Shown here piece by piece: positions 40,353 to 49,119 of a stretch of DNA of 64,000 nucleotides (positions are counted from its first letter, which is position 1; each line of letters starts with the position of its first letter). This stretch comes from Acerihabitans sp047324305 (lineage in GTDB: Bacteria > Pseudomonadota > Gammaproteobacteria > Enterobacterales > Enterobacteriaceae). The notes under the pieces are model-generated. The model did no database searches. It saw nothing but the letters and a program-made list of their open reading frames with translations, and had not been told where the DNA came from. The DNA is taken from contig NZ_CP178740.1 of NCBI RefSeq assembly GCF_047324305.1, positions 4,092,001 to 4,156,000 of the forward strand, written 5' to 3'. The translations under genes and the position numbers were made by a program.

Positions 40353-41447
40353 ATGAAATCGTTTTTCAGTCCGGGCAAAGCCGCGGTTGCTGCTGCGGTC
40401 GTTGCCTCTTTAAGTCTGACTGCTTGTCAGATGCCGGCCAAAAAAGCGGAAAGTCCGGTAGCTGCTGCTGCGGCAACACCGGTTGATCAGACAGTTAAGC
40501 AGCGTGTATTAGGTGATGGGTTGTATGAACTGGCGTATTCCGCGGCCGCCAACGCATTGTATGTTGCCAGTGCGCAGAGTTTTAAGGACGTGAACGGCGG
40601 CATACTGTATCGCCTCGACCCGGCTACCCTGGCGACCAAAGGCGAGACCCATACCGATCTGAAAAACTTCGGCATGGCCATCGATGGCGAGGGTAGCCTG
40701 TTCTATACCACCAATTCACTGGATGGTAGCCTGTCCAAAGTGGATGCGCAGAGCGGCAAAGTGCTGCAACGCCTGATGTTGGGTGGCGGTAAAGATAAAG
40801 ACGGCGATGCGGTCGGCGCACGTGAGATATTCCTGCACGGCAACGAGTTGTATGTCGGTCGTGTGGCTGATCCGGGCTTCATTACCGTGATCGACACCCA
40901 CGCTTTCAAAGTAAAAACCACCATCAAAAACGCAGGGAAATGGGTGACCGGCATTATCTATTCGCCGCTGACCGATCGCATTTATGCCGCCAATGGCGCG
41001 GGTGAGATTGTGGTTATCAATCCGCGCAGCCACAAAATTGAGCAACGCTGGAGGCCGGATAATGGCCAAGAGTATCTGTTTCTCAATATGGCGGAAGACC
41101 CGGCCACCGGCCGCCTGTTCGTCACCGATGACTCGAAAGCCAAAACCACGCTGGTGCTTGATGAGCGCACAGGCAAAGTGATCAAACGTATTGAAGGTGA
41201 TGCGTTGGGGATTAAATTCAACGCTAAACGCAATGAGATCTACATCAGTCAGCGTGGGTCGAAGAAAGTGTTGCAACTGGATGCCACCAGTTATGCGCTG
41301 AAAAAGAGCTGGTCGTTCGACACCCATCCGAACAGCCTGTTGGTATCAGCAGACGGTGAAACGCTGTATGTTTCTTTAAAACAGGCGTTTAACAAAGATA
41401 ATTCTACCCAAGGGCCGGATAGTGTCGCCCGTATTGCGCTGAATTAA
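40353..41447 (+). CDS. yncE: YncE-like beta-propeller lipoprotein
   Basis: A 364-residue protein with repeated 'LYRLDPATLATKGE' and 'NELYVGRVADPGFITVIDTH' YVTN-type propeller blades, similar over its length to E. coli YncE ('YELAYSAAANALYVA', 'HPNSLLVSADGETLYVSLKQ'). Unlike E. coli YncE, which has a plain signal peptide, it carries a lipobox 'SLSLTAC' (Cys near residue 27), so it should be lipid-anchored. ATG 40353 has TGGAG upstream; the frame would extend to 40269 without a signal-like start. It is divergent from the FhuE-type gene, and both lie under Fur-like sites. Confidence 0.87.
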   Translation: MKSFFSPGKAAVAAAVVASLSLTACQMPAKKAESPVAAAAATPVDQTVKQRVLGDGLYELAYSAAANALYVASAQSFKDVNGGILYRLDPATLATKGETHTDLKNFGMAIDGEGSLFYTTNSLDGSLSKVDAQSGKVLQRLMLGGGKDKDGDAVGAREIFLHGNELYVGRVADPGFITVIDTHAFKVKTTIKNAGKWVTGIIYSPLTDRIYAANGAGEIVVINPRSHKIEQRWRPDNGQEYLFLNMAEDPATGRLFVTDDSKAKTTLVLDERTGKVIKRIEGDALGIKFNAKRNEIYISQRGSKKVLQLDATSYALKKSWSFDTHPNSLLVSADGETLYVSLKQAFNKDNSTQGPDSVARIALN

Positions 41448-41456
41448 ATCCGCCAG

Positions 41457-41476
41457 AGGAGGCCTGAGGGCCTCCT
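41457..41476. terminator. Hairpin between convergent YncE-like and rhodanese genes
   Basis: AGGAGGCC (41457-41464) and GGCCTCCT (41469-41476) form an 8-bp stem with a four-base loop, just after the YncE-like stop. No T run follows on the plus strand, so its efficiency is uncertain. Confidence 0.5.
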
Positions 41477-41534
41477 TGGGGTTGCGCCTCGATCCCTACA
41501 GTGGCGCGGTGAATAAATCTAACCCGGCCGGGCA

Positions 41535-43118
41535 TTATTCCCCGGGCAGGGGTTTAAATACCGCCCGTTCCCGGGCGTGTAATCTATCCCATAAGCCCTG
41601 TTCCCAGGCCAGGTATTGCCTGGCGGCGTCTTTATTGCCCGCGTGGCGGTCATGGGTGAAAAACAGATAATCAATGCGTTCGGCGTCAGCGGGCGCGTCG
41701 GGGGTGACGGCCACCGGCAGGCCGCCGTCCCGCCAGGCCGCAAATCCCCCGGCCAGCAAATACACCCGGGCCTGCAATGGCGCGGGGATATCGGCGGCGG
41801 CCCAGGCGGCCAGGGCCGCATCCTCCGCCAGCAGGACGATTTTTGCCGGCCCGGCGGCGGGCAAGCGATCCAGCAGCGGGCGGATCGACCAGCGGCTGCC
41901 GGGGATATGGCCATTGCGGTAGTGCTGGCTGGCGCGCAGATCCAGTATTTCCACCGGCTGCCCCCGGTCCAGCTCGCCGGCGAGTTCGCGCGCGCTCACC
42001 GTTGGCCAGGCGGGGACCCCGACGGGTTGCGGCCGGGGCAGGGACACCCCGTCGGCCAGCCCTTGCGCCAGTCCGCCTTTCAGCACAAAGGCCTGATGCC
42101 CCAATTGGCGCAGCCAGCTCGCGGTGACCGGCGCCCGGACGCCGTCATTATCGAATAACACCACTTTGGCGTTTCGGACCCCCAGGTATTGATCGGTGGC
42201 CTGTTGCAACTGTCCGCCCGGCGCATGGCGGGCGCCGGGCAAACTTCCGCTGGCAAATTCCTCGGCGGTGCGCACATCCAGCAAAAAGACGGTATGGTTT
42301 TTTTGCCGCCATTGCCGGATATCGCGCGCGCCGATCCACGCCGCGCCGGCCCGGGCCGCCAGGCGTTCCGCGGCCCGGACCCGGGCGTTATCCGCGTGTA
42401 GCGCGTCGGGATAACGCCGCTGCTGCCCATGTTCCAGCGGCCGGTCCGCCAGCATCCAGCCTTGGGTGCCGTTTTCCAGCGCCAACACCGGATTGGCGAT
42501 CCCCAGATCGATCAGGGTCTGTGCTCCAATGATGCTGCGGGTGCGCCCGGCGCAATTAATCACAATGGTGGTGGCCCGATCCGCCACCAGGGCGTCGACC
42601 CTGACGCCCAGTTCGCCGTTCGGACAGCAAATGCTGCCCGGAATGCTCATTTGCCGGTATTCTTCAAACGGGCGGCCGTCGAGCACGATCAACGGGTCGC
42701 CGGCGGCCTGCCGGCGCGCCAATTCGTCGGCGCTCAGGTGGGGGGTGGCGCGCCGTGTTTCCACCCATTCGCCAAAGGTTTTGGACGGCAGGTTAACCCC
42801 CTGGAACAATGTGTAGCCCGCCGCGGCCCAGGCCTGGGCGCCGCCGGCCAGCACATGCACCGCGCTGTAGCCCAGTTGCCGCAAACGGCGGGCGGCCCGC
42901 TGCGCCACGCCTTCGCCCGCATCGTACACCACCACTCTTACCGACGGGTTGGGCGCCAGCTTCGCCGCCTCGGGTTCCAGCCGGCTGTAAGGCAATGATG
43001 CGGCGAAAAACAGATGCCCTTCGCCGAATTGTCCATGTTCGCGCACATCAAACAGCGCCAGTTCGCCGCTGTCGTCCAGCCATTGTTCAAGGGTGCTGGC
43101 AGTTATAGTGTTAATCAT
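41535..43118 (-). CDS. Four-domain rhodanese (sulfurtransferase) with a single active-site cysteine
   Basis: A 527-residue protein made of four rhodanese-like domains (about 1-115, 125-235, 265-370 and 375-500). Only the second has the nucleophilic cysteine, in 'VINCAGRTRS'; the equivalent positions in the others read 'VYDAGEG', 'LFDNDGVRA' and 'LLAEDAALA'. Rhodaneses accept a sulfane sulfur from thiosulfate or persulfides on this cysteine. It is the last gene of an organosulfur scavenging operon and may handle the sulfur released by the oxygenases. The inactive domains could serve in structure or binding. The start has only a weak AGAG ribosome-binding site. Confidence 0.87.
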   Translation of the reverse strand: MINTITASTLEQWLDDSGELALFDVREHGQFGEGHLFFAASLPYSRLEPEAAKLAPNPSVRVVVYDAGEGVAQRAARRLRQLGYSAVHVLAGGAQAWAAAGYTLFQGVNLPSKTFGEWVETRRATPHLSADELARRQAAGDPLIVLDGRPFEEYRQMSIPGSICCPNGELGVRVDALVADRATTIVINCAGRTRSIIGAQTLIDLGIANPVLALENGTQGWMLADRPLEHGQQRRYPDALHADNARVRAAERLAARAGAAWIGARDIRQWRQKNHTVFLLDVRTAEEFASGSLPGARHAPGGQLQQATDQYLGVRNAKVVLFDNDGVRAPVTASWLRQLGHQAFVLKGGLAQGLADGVSLPRPQPVGVPAWPTVSARELAGELDRGQPVEILDLRASQHYRNGHIPGSRWSIRPLLDRLPAAGPAKIVLLAEDAALAAWAAADIPAPLQARVYLLAGGFAAWRDGGLPVAVTPDAPADAERIDYLFFTHDRHAGNKDAARQYLAWEQGLWDRLHARERAVFKPLPGE

Positions 43119-43164
43119 AGGGTCTCTGAATTGTCTGGAAACGGGTTATCCCACCATAACGGCA

Positions 43165-44367
43165 TCAATAGCCATAACCGATGGGGGGCGCCCGGTGGTT
43201 CAGCCGATAATCGCCGATCGCCCGGTATTTATAGGCCACGGGATCGTGGGTGGTATGGGTGCGGGCATTGCGCCAGTGCCGGTCGAAATCATGCTTACGC
43301 AGCGTGGTGGACGCGCCGCCCACGTCGAATAAGGTCTGGCCGGCGAACAGGGCGGCCTCAGTGGCGATAACTTTCGCCTCGGCGGTGGCGATGGAGGCTT
43401 CCACGGCCAGCCGCTCTATCTCTTGCGCGCCGGCGCCGGCGAAACGCGCCCGGGCGGCCAGCTCGATTTGCGCCGCCGCCGCCAGCACCAATGCATGCGC
43501 TCCGTGGGTTTGAGCGGCGATTTGCCCGACATAATGCAGCAGATAAGGATCGTCCCGGCCGCGGCTGACGCCGCTTTCCTTCACCGGCCGCACGCCGCCG
43601 CGCGCCCAGGCGGCCGCATCATCCAGCGCCGCCATGGCGATGCCCACTTCGATGGCGCAATGGAGGATTTGCGAAGCGGCGCCGGTGTGATGCCGTTCGG
43701 TTTGCCAACGCTGCGCCCGCATGACTTCCGCTTCATCCACCAGCACGTCATTTAGTTCGGTGCGGCCGCTCAGGGTGCCGCGCTGGCCCATGCCCTGCCA
43801 GTCATCGTGGCGGATAATGCCGGGGCGATCCGCCGGCACCACTGCCAGCACCGTCTCGCCCTGTTCATCCACCGCCAGCACTTTCAGCAGGTCGCCCATC
43901 AGCGCGCCGGTGCTGTAATGTTTCAGGCCATTGAGGCGATACGCATCACCGTGCCGGCTTAGCAGCGTGCGCACCTCGCCGCGGAACGCGCCGCCCAATT
44001 CCGCCGATGCGCCGCCCACCAGTTTCCCCTGCGCCACCTGGTCAAGATAAGCAGTGATTTGCGCCGGCGTACCCATCAACAGCGTGCGCTCGACAAACAC
44101 AAAATGCGGCAGCAGGGATTGCGCCACCGACGGGTCGCCTTTAGCCAGCGCAATCATCAGCGCCACCACATCGCCGATCTCGCCGTTGGCCCCGCCATAG
44201 CGGCGGGGAACGCGCATCGCGCCAAGGCGCAGCCGGCGGATATGCTCGAACGCGGGCATATTGGCCTTGGCCAGGCGGTCATGCTCCGCCGCCTGGCAGG
44301 CCAGCTCGTGGCCCAGTTCGCGGGCCCGGGCCATTAATAATGGGGGTGTCAGGGACGTCGTCGGCAT
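43165..44367 (-). CDS. Acyl-CoA dehydrogenase-fold flavoprotein, SfnB/DszC-like (copy 1)
   Basis: A 400-residue flavoprotein with the acyl-CoA dehydrogenase fold. It has the SfnB/DszC C-terminal signature 'DRHWRNARTHTTHDPVAYKY' and 'GGASTTLRKHDF'; true acyl-CoA dehydrogenases have a catalytic Glu instead. DszC uses reduced flavin to oxygenate a sulfur atom. It therefore probably acts on a small organosulfur compound, with FMNH2 from a reductase elsewhere. It starts one base after the upstream binding-protein stop. A close paralogue is at 46038-47306. Confidence 0.87.
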   Translation of the reverse strand: MPTTSLTPPLLMARARELGHELACQAAEHDRLAKANMPAFEHIRRLRLGAMRVPRRYGGANGEIGDVVALMIALAKGDPSVAQSLLPHFVFVERTLLMGTPAQITAYLDQVAQGKLVGGASAELGGAFRGEVRTLLSRHGDAYRLNGLKHYSTGALMGDLLKVLAVDEQGETVLAVVPADRPGIIRHDDWQGMGQRGTLSGRTELNDVLVDEAEVMRAQRWQTERHHTGAASQILHCAIEVGIAMAALDDAAAWARGGVRPVKESGVSRGRDDPYLLHYVGQIAAQTHGAHALVLAAAAQIELAARARFAGAGAQEIERLAVEASIATAEAKVIATEAALFAGQTLFDVGGASTTLRKHDFDRHWRNARTHTTHDPVAYKYRAIGDYRLNHRAPPIGYGY

Positions 44368-44368
44368 G

Positions 44369-46018
44369 TTATTTCTCCAGCCAGGCGTCGGCCAGGCTTG
44401 AATAGAACAGCATGGGCCCTTTGCGCAGGCCCTGGAGTTTTTTGGAATAAAACCCGAAGAACTTCAGCTCCAGCAAATTGATCGACGCGGCATCGGTTTG
44501 CACCAATTCCTGCATCTGATCGATATACTGTTTGCGTTTGGTCACATCCCCTTCCTCCTGGATGCCTTCAATGATGCGATCCATTTCCGGATTGGAGTAA
44601 CCGGAGCTGTTGCTCGACGGGGTGCCGGGTTTGATATTCTTGGTCCAGAAACGGCGGGTGACCCCGATTTGCGGGTCTGGATAGGCGGAATACCATTGGG
44701 AAAACGTATCGAAATCATATTCCCCGAAGACCCGGCGGATCATGGCCGCCAGCTCCAGATTGACCAACTCCATTTCGACGCCGATATGTTTGAGCTGCTG
44801 CTGCATATATTCCGCGGCGCGCAGGTAGACCTGCCCGTAAGAGACTTCGGTAATATGGTTAATCCGCAGCCGCACCCCGTCGGCGCCGCGTTTCAGCCCG
44901 GCCGCATCCAGCAATTGCTCGGCTTTTTTCGGATCGAATTCATACTGCGGCAAGCCGGGCTTGAAGAATTGTTTCTGGAAGCTCGGCACGCAGCTTTCCG
45001 CGACGTTGGCCAGGCCATACCAGACAATCTCCGCCAGCCCCTGCCTGTTGATGGCGTGGGCGAAGGCCTGCCGGACGCGGATATCCTGGAAGGTTTTGCG
45101 CCTGAAATTAAAATCGAAAAAGAAAATCGGCGCGGGGACTTCCCAGCCGCGGGTATCCAATTGCAGCGCCGGGTTTTGGCTCAGGCGCGCCACGTCGCTT
45201 TCGGCCACTGGATTATTGGGCGCGTATTGGATCTCATTGCTCTCCAAGGCTACGCCCCTGGCGCCGGCGTCCGGCAACATTTTAAAGATAATGCGATCCA
45301 GATAGGGTTTGCCGGTATCCCAGTAATCCGGGTTGCGCTCCAAAACGATATGACTGCCGCGCACCCATTCCTTGAATTTGAAGGCGCCGGTACCGATGGG
45401 CTTGGCGTTCCAGGGGTTGGTCAGCGGATTGGTGCCTTCATATAAATGTTTGGGCACAATCTGGGTTTCTGTGCCGAACAGCACCGACCAGAGCACCGGC
45501 GCGGGGCCGCTGAGCCGGAAAATTACCGTATAATCGTCGGGCGTTTCCACGGCGGTGACTTTGGCGAAGTTGGAGGCGCCGCGGGGATGGGTTTTCTTCA
45601 CCACGTTCAGAATGGAATAGTGCACATCGGCGGACGTAAAGGGATGGCCGTCGTGCCATTTGACGCCCTGGCGCAGCTTGAAGGTGATGGTTTTGCCATC
45701 GGCCGATTGTTCCCAGGATTCGGCCAACTGCGGCTGGGGCCGGTAGTTATTGTCATAGCTTACCAGCCCGTCGAAAATGCTGGACGAGACCACGACCGCC
45801 GGGCTGGAAATATTAATGCCCGCCACCAGGCCGGCGGGCTCGGGGTTTACGTTGGCAAACAGCGTTCCCCCTTTGATGATGCCCTCCCCGGAGGCGGCGA
45901 CGGACACCTGGGCCGCCAGCGCCGACGGCAGGAATCCCGAGGCCGCCATGGTGCCTGCGCCAATCGCCATCAGCTCCAAAACCTGACGGCGGCTAAACTT
46001 GCGTGGATCGGTTGTCAT
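44369..46018 (-). CDS. ABC transporter substrate-binding protein, peptide/nickel family (SBP_bac_5)
   Basis: A 549-residue periplasmic protein with a twin-arginine signal ('RKFSRRQVLELMAIGAG') and cleavage near 'PSALAAQ'. Body motifs 'AESWEQSADGKTITFKLRQGVKWHDG' (written here only for its core 'FKLRQGVKWHDG') and 'NPYNNAK'-like 'NPWNAKPIGTGAFKF' are those of DppA/OppA proteins. Tat export of such a protein is less common than Sec. It lies between the two SfnB/DszC-like genes and should feed the DppBCDF-type transporter of the same operon. The ligand is probably a sulfur compound, inferred from context only. Confidence 0.88.
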   Translation of the reverse strand: MTTDPRKFSRRQVLELMAIGAGTMAASGFLPSALAAQVSVAASGEGIIKGGTLFANVNPEPAGLVAGINISSPAVVVSSSIFDGLVSYDNNYRPQPQLAESWEQSADGKTITFKLRQGVKWHDGHPFTSADVHYSILNVVKKTHPRGASNFAKVTAVETPDDYTVIFRLSGPAPVLWSVLFGTETQIVPKHLYEGTNPLTNPWNAKPIGTGAFKFKEWVRGSHIVLERNPDYWDTGKPYLDRIIFKMLPDAGARGVALESNEIQYAPNNPVAESDVARLSQNPALQLDTRGWEVPAPIFFFDFNFRRKTFQDIRVRQAFAHAINRQGLAEIVWYGLANVAESCVPSFQKQFFKPGLPQYEFDPKKAEQLLDAAGLKRGADGVRLRINHITEVSYGQVYLRAAEYMQQQLKHIGVEMELVNLELAAMIRRVFGEYDFDTFSQWYSAYPDPQIGVTRRFWTKNIKPGTPSSNSSGYSNPEMDRIIEGIQEEGDVTKRKQYIDQMQELVQTDAASINLLELKFFGFYSKKLQGLRKGPMLFYSSLADAWLEK

Positions 46019-46037
46019 AGGTTTTCATCCCGGATGA

Positions 46038-47306
46038 TTAATAAGAAAAAGTCAGCGGCGGCAAGGTGCCGTTAACGTAGAAATCTCCCAGCGCGCGGTA
46101 TTTGTAGGCAATGGGATCGTGCGTGGTATGGGTGCGGGCGTTACGCCAATGGCGATCGAAATTGTGCGTGCGCAAGGTCGTGGAGGCGCCGCCGATGTCA
46201 AACAGCATTTGCGCCACTTCCAGCGACACGGTGGTCGACCATATCTTGGCCTCGGCCACCGCCAGCGAGGCATGGCCGGCGGCCGCTTCGCAGGCGGCCA
46301 AAGAGGATTCGCCCGCGGCGCCGAAGTGGAGCGCGGCGGCGGTTTCCAGCAGATCGGCGGCGCTGAGCACTATCGCTTCGGCGGCGCGGGCGCGGGCCGA
46401 CATGCGTCCCAGCGCATGCAGGATATACGGGTCGTCGGCGGCCTGCTGCACGCCGCTCTCTTTCACCGGCCTGACCCCCCGGCGCGCCCAGGCAACTGCA
46501 TCGTCCAGCGCCGCCAGCGCGATGCCTGCGTCGATGGCGCAATGAATGATCTGGGCGCTGGCCCCGCCGTGATGGCGCTGGGTTTTCCAGGCCTCCATCG
46601 GTAGGATTTCCCCGGCGAAGACCGCCACATCCCGCAGCTCGGTCGTGCCGCTGGCGGTGCAGCGCTGCCCCATGCCGTCCCAGTCGTCCATACGCACGAT
46701 GCCCGGGCGATCCGCCGGCACCAGCGCCGAGATCATGGCGCCGTCCCCGTCAATACAGCGGATTTTCAGCAGGTCGGCATACCATGCGCCGGTACAATAC
46801 TGCTTGGTGCCGTTGAGCCGGTACTGCTCGCCGTCCCGGGTCAGGCGCGTGGCCAATTCGCCGCGGTACTGCCCGCCGCGTTCCGCTGTCGCCGCGCCGA
46901 ACAGTAAGCCCGCCGCGGCCCGCGGCAGATACGCCTGCCGCTGCGCTTCGCTGCCCATCAGTCGTATGCGTTCCACCGCCACGAAATGAGAAAGAAAGGC
47001 CTGGGCGATATTGGCGTCGCCGGCGGCCAGACGGAGAAACAGGCGCGCCACGTCATGCCAGGTGCCGCCGGCGCCGCCGTAGGCGACGGGAACGCGCAAT
47101 GCCCCCAGGCGCAGCCGGCGGATTTGCGCGAAAACCGCCACCGGCAGTTCGCGGTTGGCGTCGCGTCCGGCTGATGTTTCGGCCAGTTGCGCGGCCAGGC
47201 GATCCGCTGCGGCCAGCAGGGCGTCGACGGTGGGCGGACCGTCCTGGCCGGCGGGGGTCGCAGGCGATCCCGGCACGCTGTCCGGGGCATGATGAGGGGG
47301 GTTCAC
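46038..47306 (-). CDS. Acyl-CoA dehydrogenase-fold flavoprotein, SfnB/DszC-like (copy 2)
   Basis: A 422-residue paralogue of the protein at 43165 with the same C-terminal signature 'DRHWRNARTHTTHDPIAYKY' and 'GGASTTLRTHNF'. An N-terminal extension rich in Pro and Ala (about 25 residues) is unique to this copy. Start GTG 47306 overlaps the stop of the upstream ATPase gene (GTGA) and has AGGAG ten bases upstream. The two paralogues may oxidise different substrates or act in sequence (sulfide to sulfoxide to sulfone). Confidence 0.86.
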   Translation of the reverse strand: MNPPHHAPDSVPGSPATPAGQDGPPTVDALLAAADRLAAQLAETSAGRDANRELPVAVFAQIRRLRLGALRVPVAYGGAGGTWHDVARLFLRLAAGDANIAQAFLSHFVAVERIRLMGSEAQRQAYLPRAAAGLLFGAATAERGGQYRGELATRLTRDGEQYRLNGTKQYCTGAWYADLLKIRCIDGDGAMISALVPADRPGIVRMDDWDGMGQRCTASGTTELRDVAVFAGEILPMEAWKTQRHHGGASAQIIHCAIDAGIALAALDDAVAWARRGVRPVKESGVQQAADDPYILHALGRMSARARAAEAIVLSAADLLETAAALHFGAAGESSLAACEAAAGHASLAVAEAKIWSTTVSLEVAQMLFDIGGASTTLRTHNFDRHWRNARTHTTHDPIAYKYRALGDFYVNGTLPPLTFSY

Positions 47307-48310
47307 GATAGGCTACTCCTGATAATGATATGGGCGGGCTCCGGGGGGATAATCGCCGGATTGTGCAAATGGCAGGCCACCGACTGCGTCTTATCAAGGG
47401 GAAGCAGTTGCGGGACGAGCGCACGGCAAACCGGCTGCACCAGCGGGCAACGTTGCTGGAAACGGCAGCCCGGCGGCAGGGCGTACGGGCTGGGCGGCTC
47501 CCGATCTTCCGGCGGGATGGCCTGCAGCCGTCGCGTATCGGGGCTGGCGCCGGGGATGGAATTGAGCAGCAGGCGGGTGTACGGATGCGCCGCCCGGGTC
47601 CACAGGCGATCTTTGGGCAGGATCTCGACGATCTGGCCAAGATACATCACCGCGATCCGCCCGGCGATATGCGCCACCACCGACAGGTCATGGCTGATAA
47701 ATAAAAACGACACGCCGGTGCGCTGTTGCAGAGAACCGAGCAGCGCGACGATTTGCGCCTGCAGGCTGACATCCAGTGCCGAAACCGGCTCATCGCAGAC
47801 AATCAGCTCCGGCGCGGGGGCCAGCGCGCGGGCGATATTTAACCGCTGGCGCTGGCCCCCGGATAACTGATGGGGAAATCGCTGCAATAATGCGGTCTCC
47901 AGCCCCACTTGATCGAATAATTCGCGAATGCGGGCCTGCCGGCCGGCGCGGTCGAGCCTGGTGTGCAGCCGCAGGGGCAAATCGACGGCTTTATACGCGC
48001 GCTGGCGCGGATCGAGCGCCGACAGCGGATCTTGGAACACCATCTGGATCGCCTGGCGCCAGGGACGTAATTTGCGCCGCGACAGCGGGGCCAGATTAAC
48101 CTCGTGGAACAGGATTTTCCCGCCGTCGGCCTTCTGCAGGCCCACCAGGGCTTTGCCCAGCGACGTTTTACCGCAGCCGGATTCGCCGATCAGCGCCAGC
48201 GTTTCGCCGTAGCCGATATGAAAACTGGCGGCATCGACGGCGATCAGGGTGCCGCTGGCGGTATGATGGCGCACATTGAGATCCCGGACATCGAGCAAAA
48301 CAGGATTCAT
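47303..48310 (-). CDS. Dipeptide-type ABC transporter ATP-binding protein (DppF/OppF-like)
   Basis: A 335-residue ATPase: Walker A 'LIGESGCGKTSLGKALVG', signature 'LSGGQRQRLNIARAL', Walker B 'LIVCDEPVSALDVS', and the C-terminal oligopeptide ABC extension with the cysteine pattern 'PGCRFQQRCPLVQPVC', which can hold an Fe-S cluster in DppD/OppF-type proteins. ATG 48310 overlaps the stop of the preceding ATPase (ATGA); the frame extends to 48409, but that part is not family-like. Confidence 0.92.
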   Translation of the reverse strand: MNPVLLDVRDLNVRHHTASGTLIAVDAASFHIGYGETLALIGESGCGKTSLGKALVGLQKADGGKILFHEVNLAPLSRRKLRPWRQAIQMVFQDPLSALDPRQRAYKAVDLPLRLHTRLDRAGRQARIRELFDQVGLETALLQRFPHQLSGGQRQRLNIARALAPAPELIVCDEPVSALDVSLQAQIVALLGSLQQRTGVSFLFISHDLSVVAHIAGRIAVMYLGQIVEILPKDRLWTRAAHPYTRLLLNSIPGASPDTRRLQAIPPEDREPPSPYALPPGCRFQQRCPLVQPVCRALVPQLLPLDKTQSVACHLHNPAIIPPEPAHIIIRSSLS

Positions 48311-49119
48311 GGCCGGCCTCCCACCGGCGGCCGGGCCGCCAGCAATTGCCGGGTATAGGGGTGACGTGGCGCGCGGTACAGCGCGGACGCGCTCTGGAGC
48401 TCCAGGCATTCGCCGTAGCGCAGCACCGCCACCCGGTCGGCCATTTCCGCCACCACCCCCAGGTCGTGGGTAATGAGCAAAATAGCCATCCCCAGTTCCC
48501 GTTGCAGCGTCAGCAGCAAACTGACGATTTGCGCCTGGATGGTGACGTCCAGCGCCGTGGTGGGTTCGTCGGCGATAAGCAACGAGGGATTGCCGGCCAG
48601 CGCCATGGCGATCACCACGCGCTGGCGCATGCCGCCGGAAAGGCGGTGCGGATAATCGTCCAGCCGGCTTTCCGCCTGGGGAATACGCACTTTTTGCAGC
48701 AGCGCCAGCGCCTGCTGGCGGGCGGCGCGCCGGTTGACGCGCTGGTGTATCCGCACCGCTTCGGAAATTTGATCGCCCACGCTCATCAGCGGGTTAAGGG
48801 CGGAAAGCGCATCCTGAAAAATCATGCCGATCCGTCCGCCGCGGATCTGCTGCAACCGGCGTTCGTCCGCCCGCAGCAGATCGGTGCCTTCAAAACCCAG
48901 GCGCCGGGCTTCGACGGCCGCCGCCGCGGGCAACAGGCCGAGCAGGGCATAGCCGGTGGTGGTTTTGCCGCTGCCGGATTCGCCGACCAGCGCCAGCGTT
49001 TCGCCCGCGGCCAGTTCAAAGCTCAGATCCTTGACCGCGGGGGCGGCGGGTTCGCTGCCAGGGGCGCGATAAGTCACCCGCAGGCCTTCCACCTGCAGCA
49101 GGGGTGTGGTTAACGTCAT
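48307..49119 (-). CDS. Dipeptide-type ABC transporter ATP-binding protein (DppD/OppD-like)
   Basis: A 270-residue ATPase: Walker A 'LVGESGSGKTTTGYALLG', signature 'LSGGMRQRVVIAMAL', Walker B 'LLIADEPTTALDVT' and switch 'LITHDLGVV'. It is shorter than usual DppD proteins (about 320), since the C-terminal extension stops soon after 'HPYTRQLLAARP'. It overlaps the permease gene stop (TAATG). Confidence 0.91.
   Translation of the reverse strand: MTLTTPLLQVEGLRVTYRAPGSEPAAPAVKDLSFELAAGETLALVGESGSGKTTTGYALLGLLPAAAAVEARRLGFEGTDLLRADERRLQQIRGGRIGMIFQDALSALNPLMSVGDQISEAVRIHQRVNRRAARQQALALLQKVRIPQAESRLDDYPHRLSGGMRQRVVIAMALAGNPSLLIADEPTTALDVTIQAQIVSLLLTLQRELGMAILLITHDLGVVAEMADRVAVLRYGECLELQSASALYRAPRHPYTRQLLAARPPVGGRP

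Noticed and set aside
44498..45445. 315-codon plus-strand frame opposite the peptide-binding protein gene
   Set aside because: Antisense shadow of a clear SBP_bac_5 gene without own family features.
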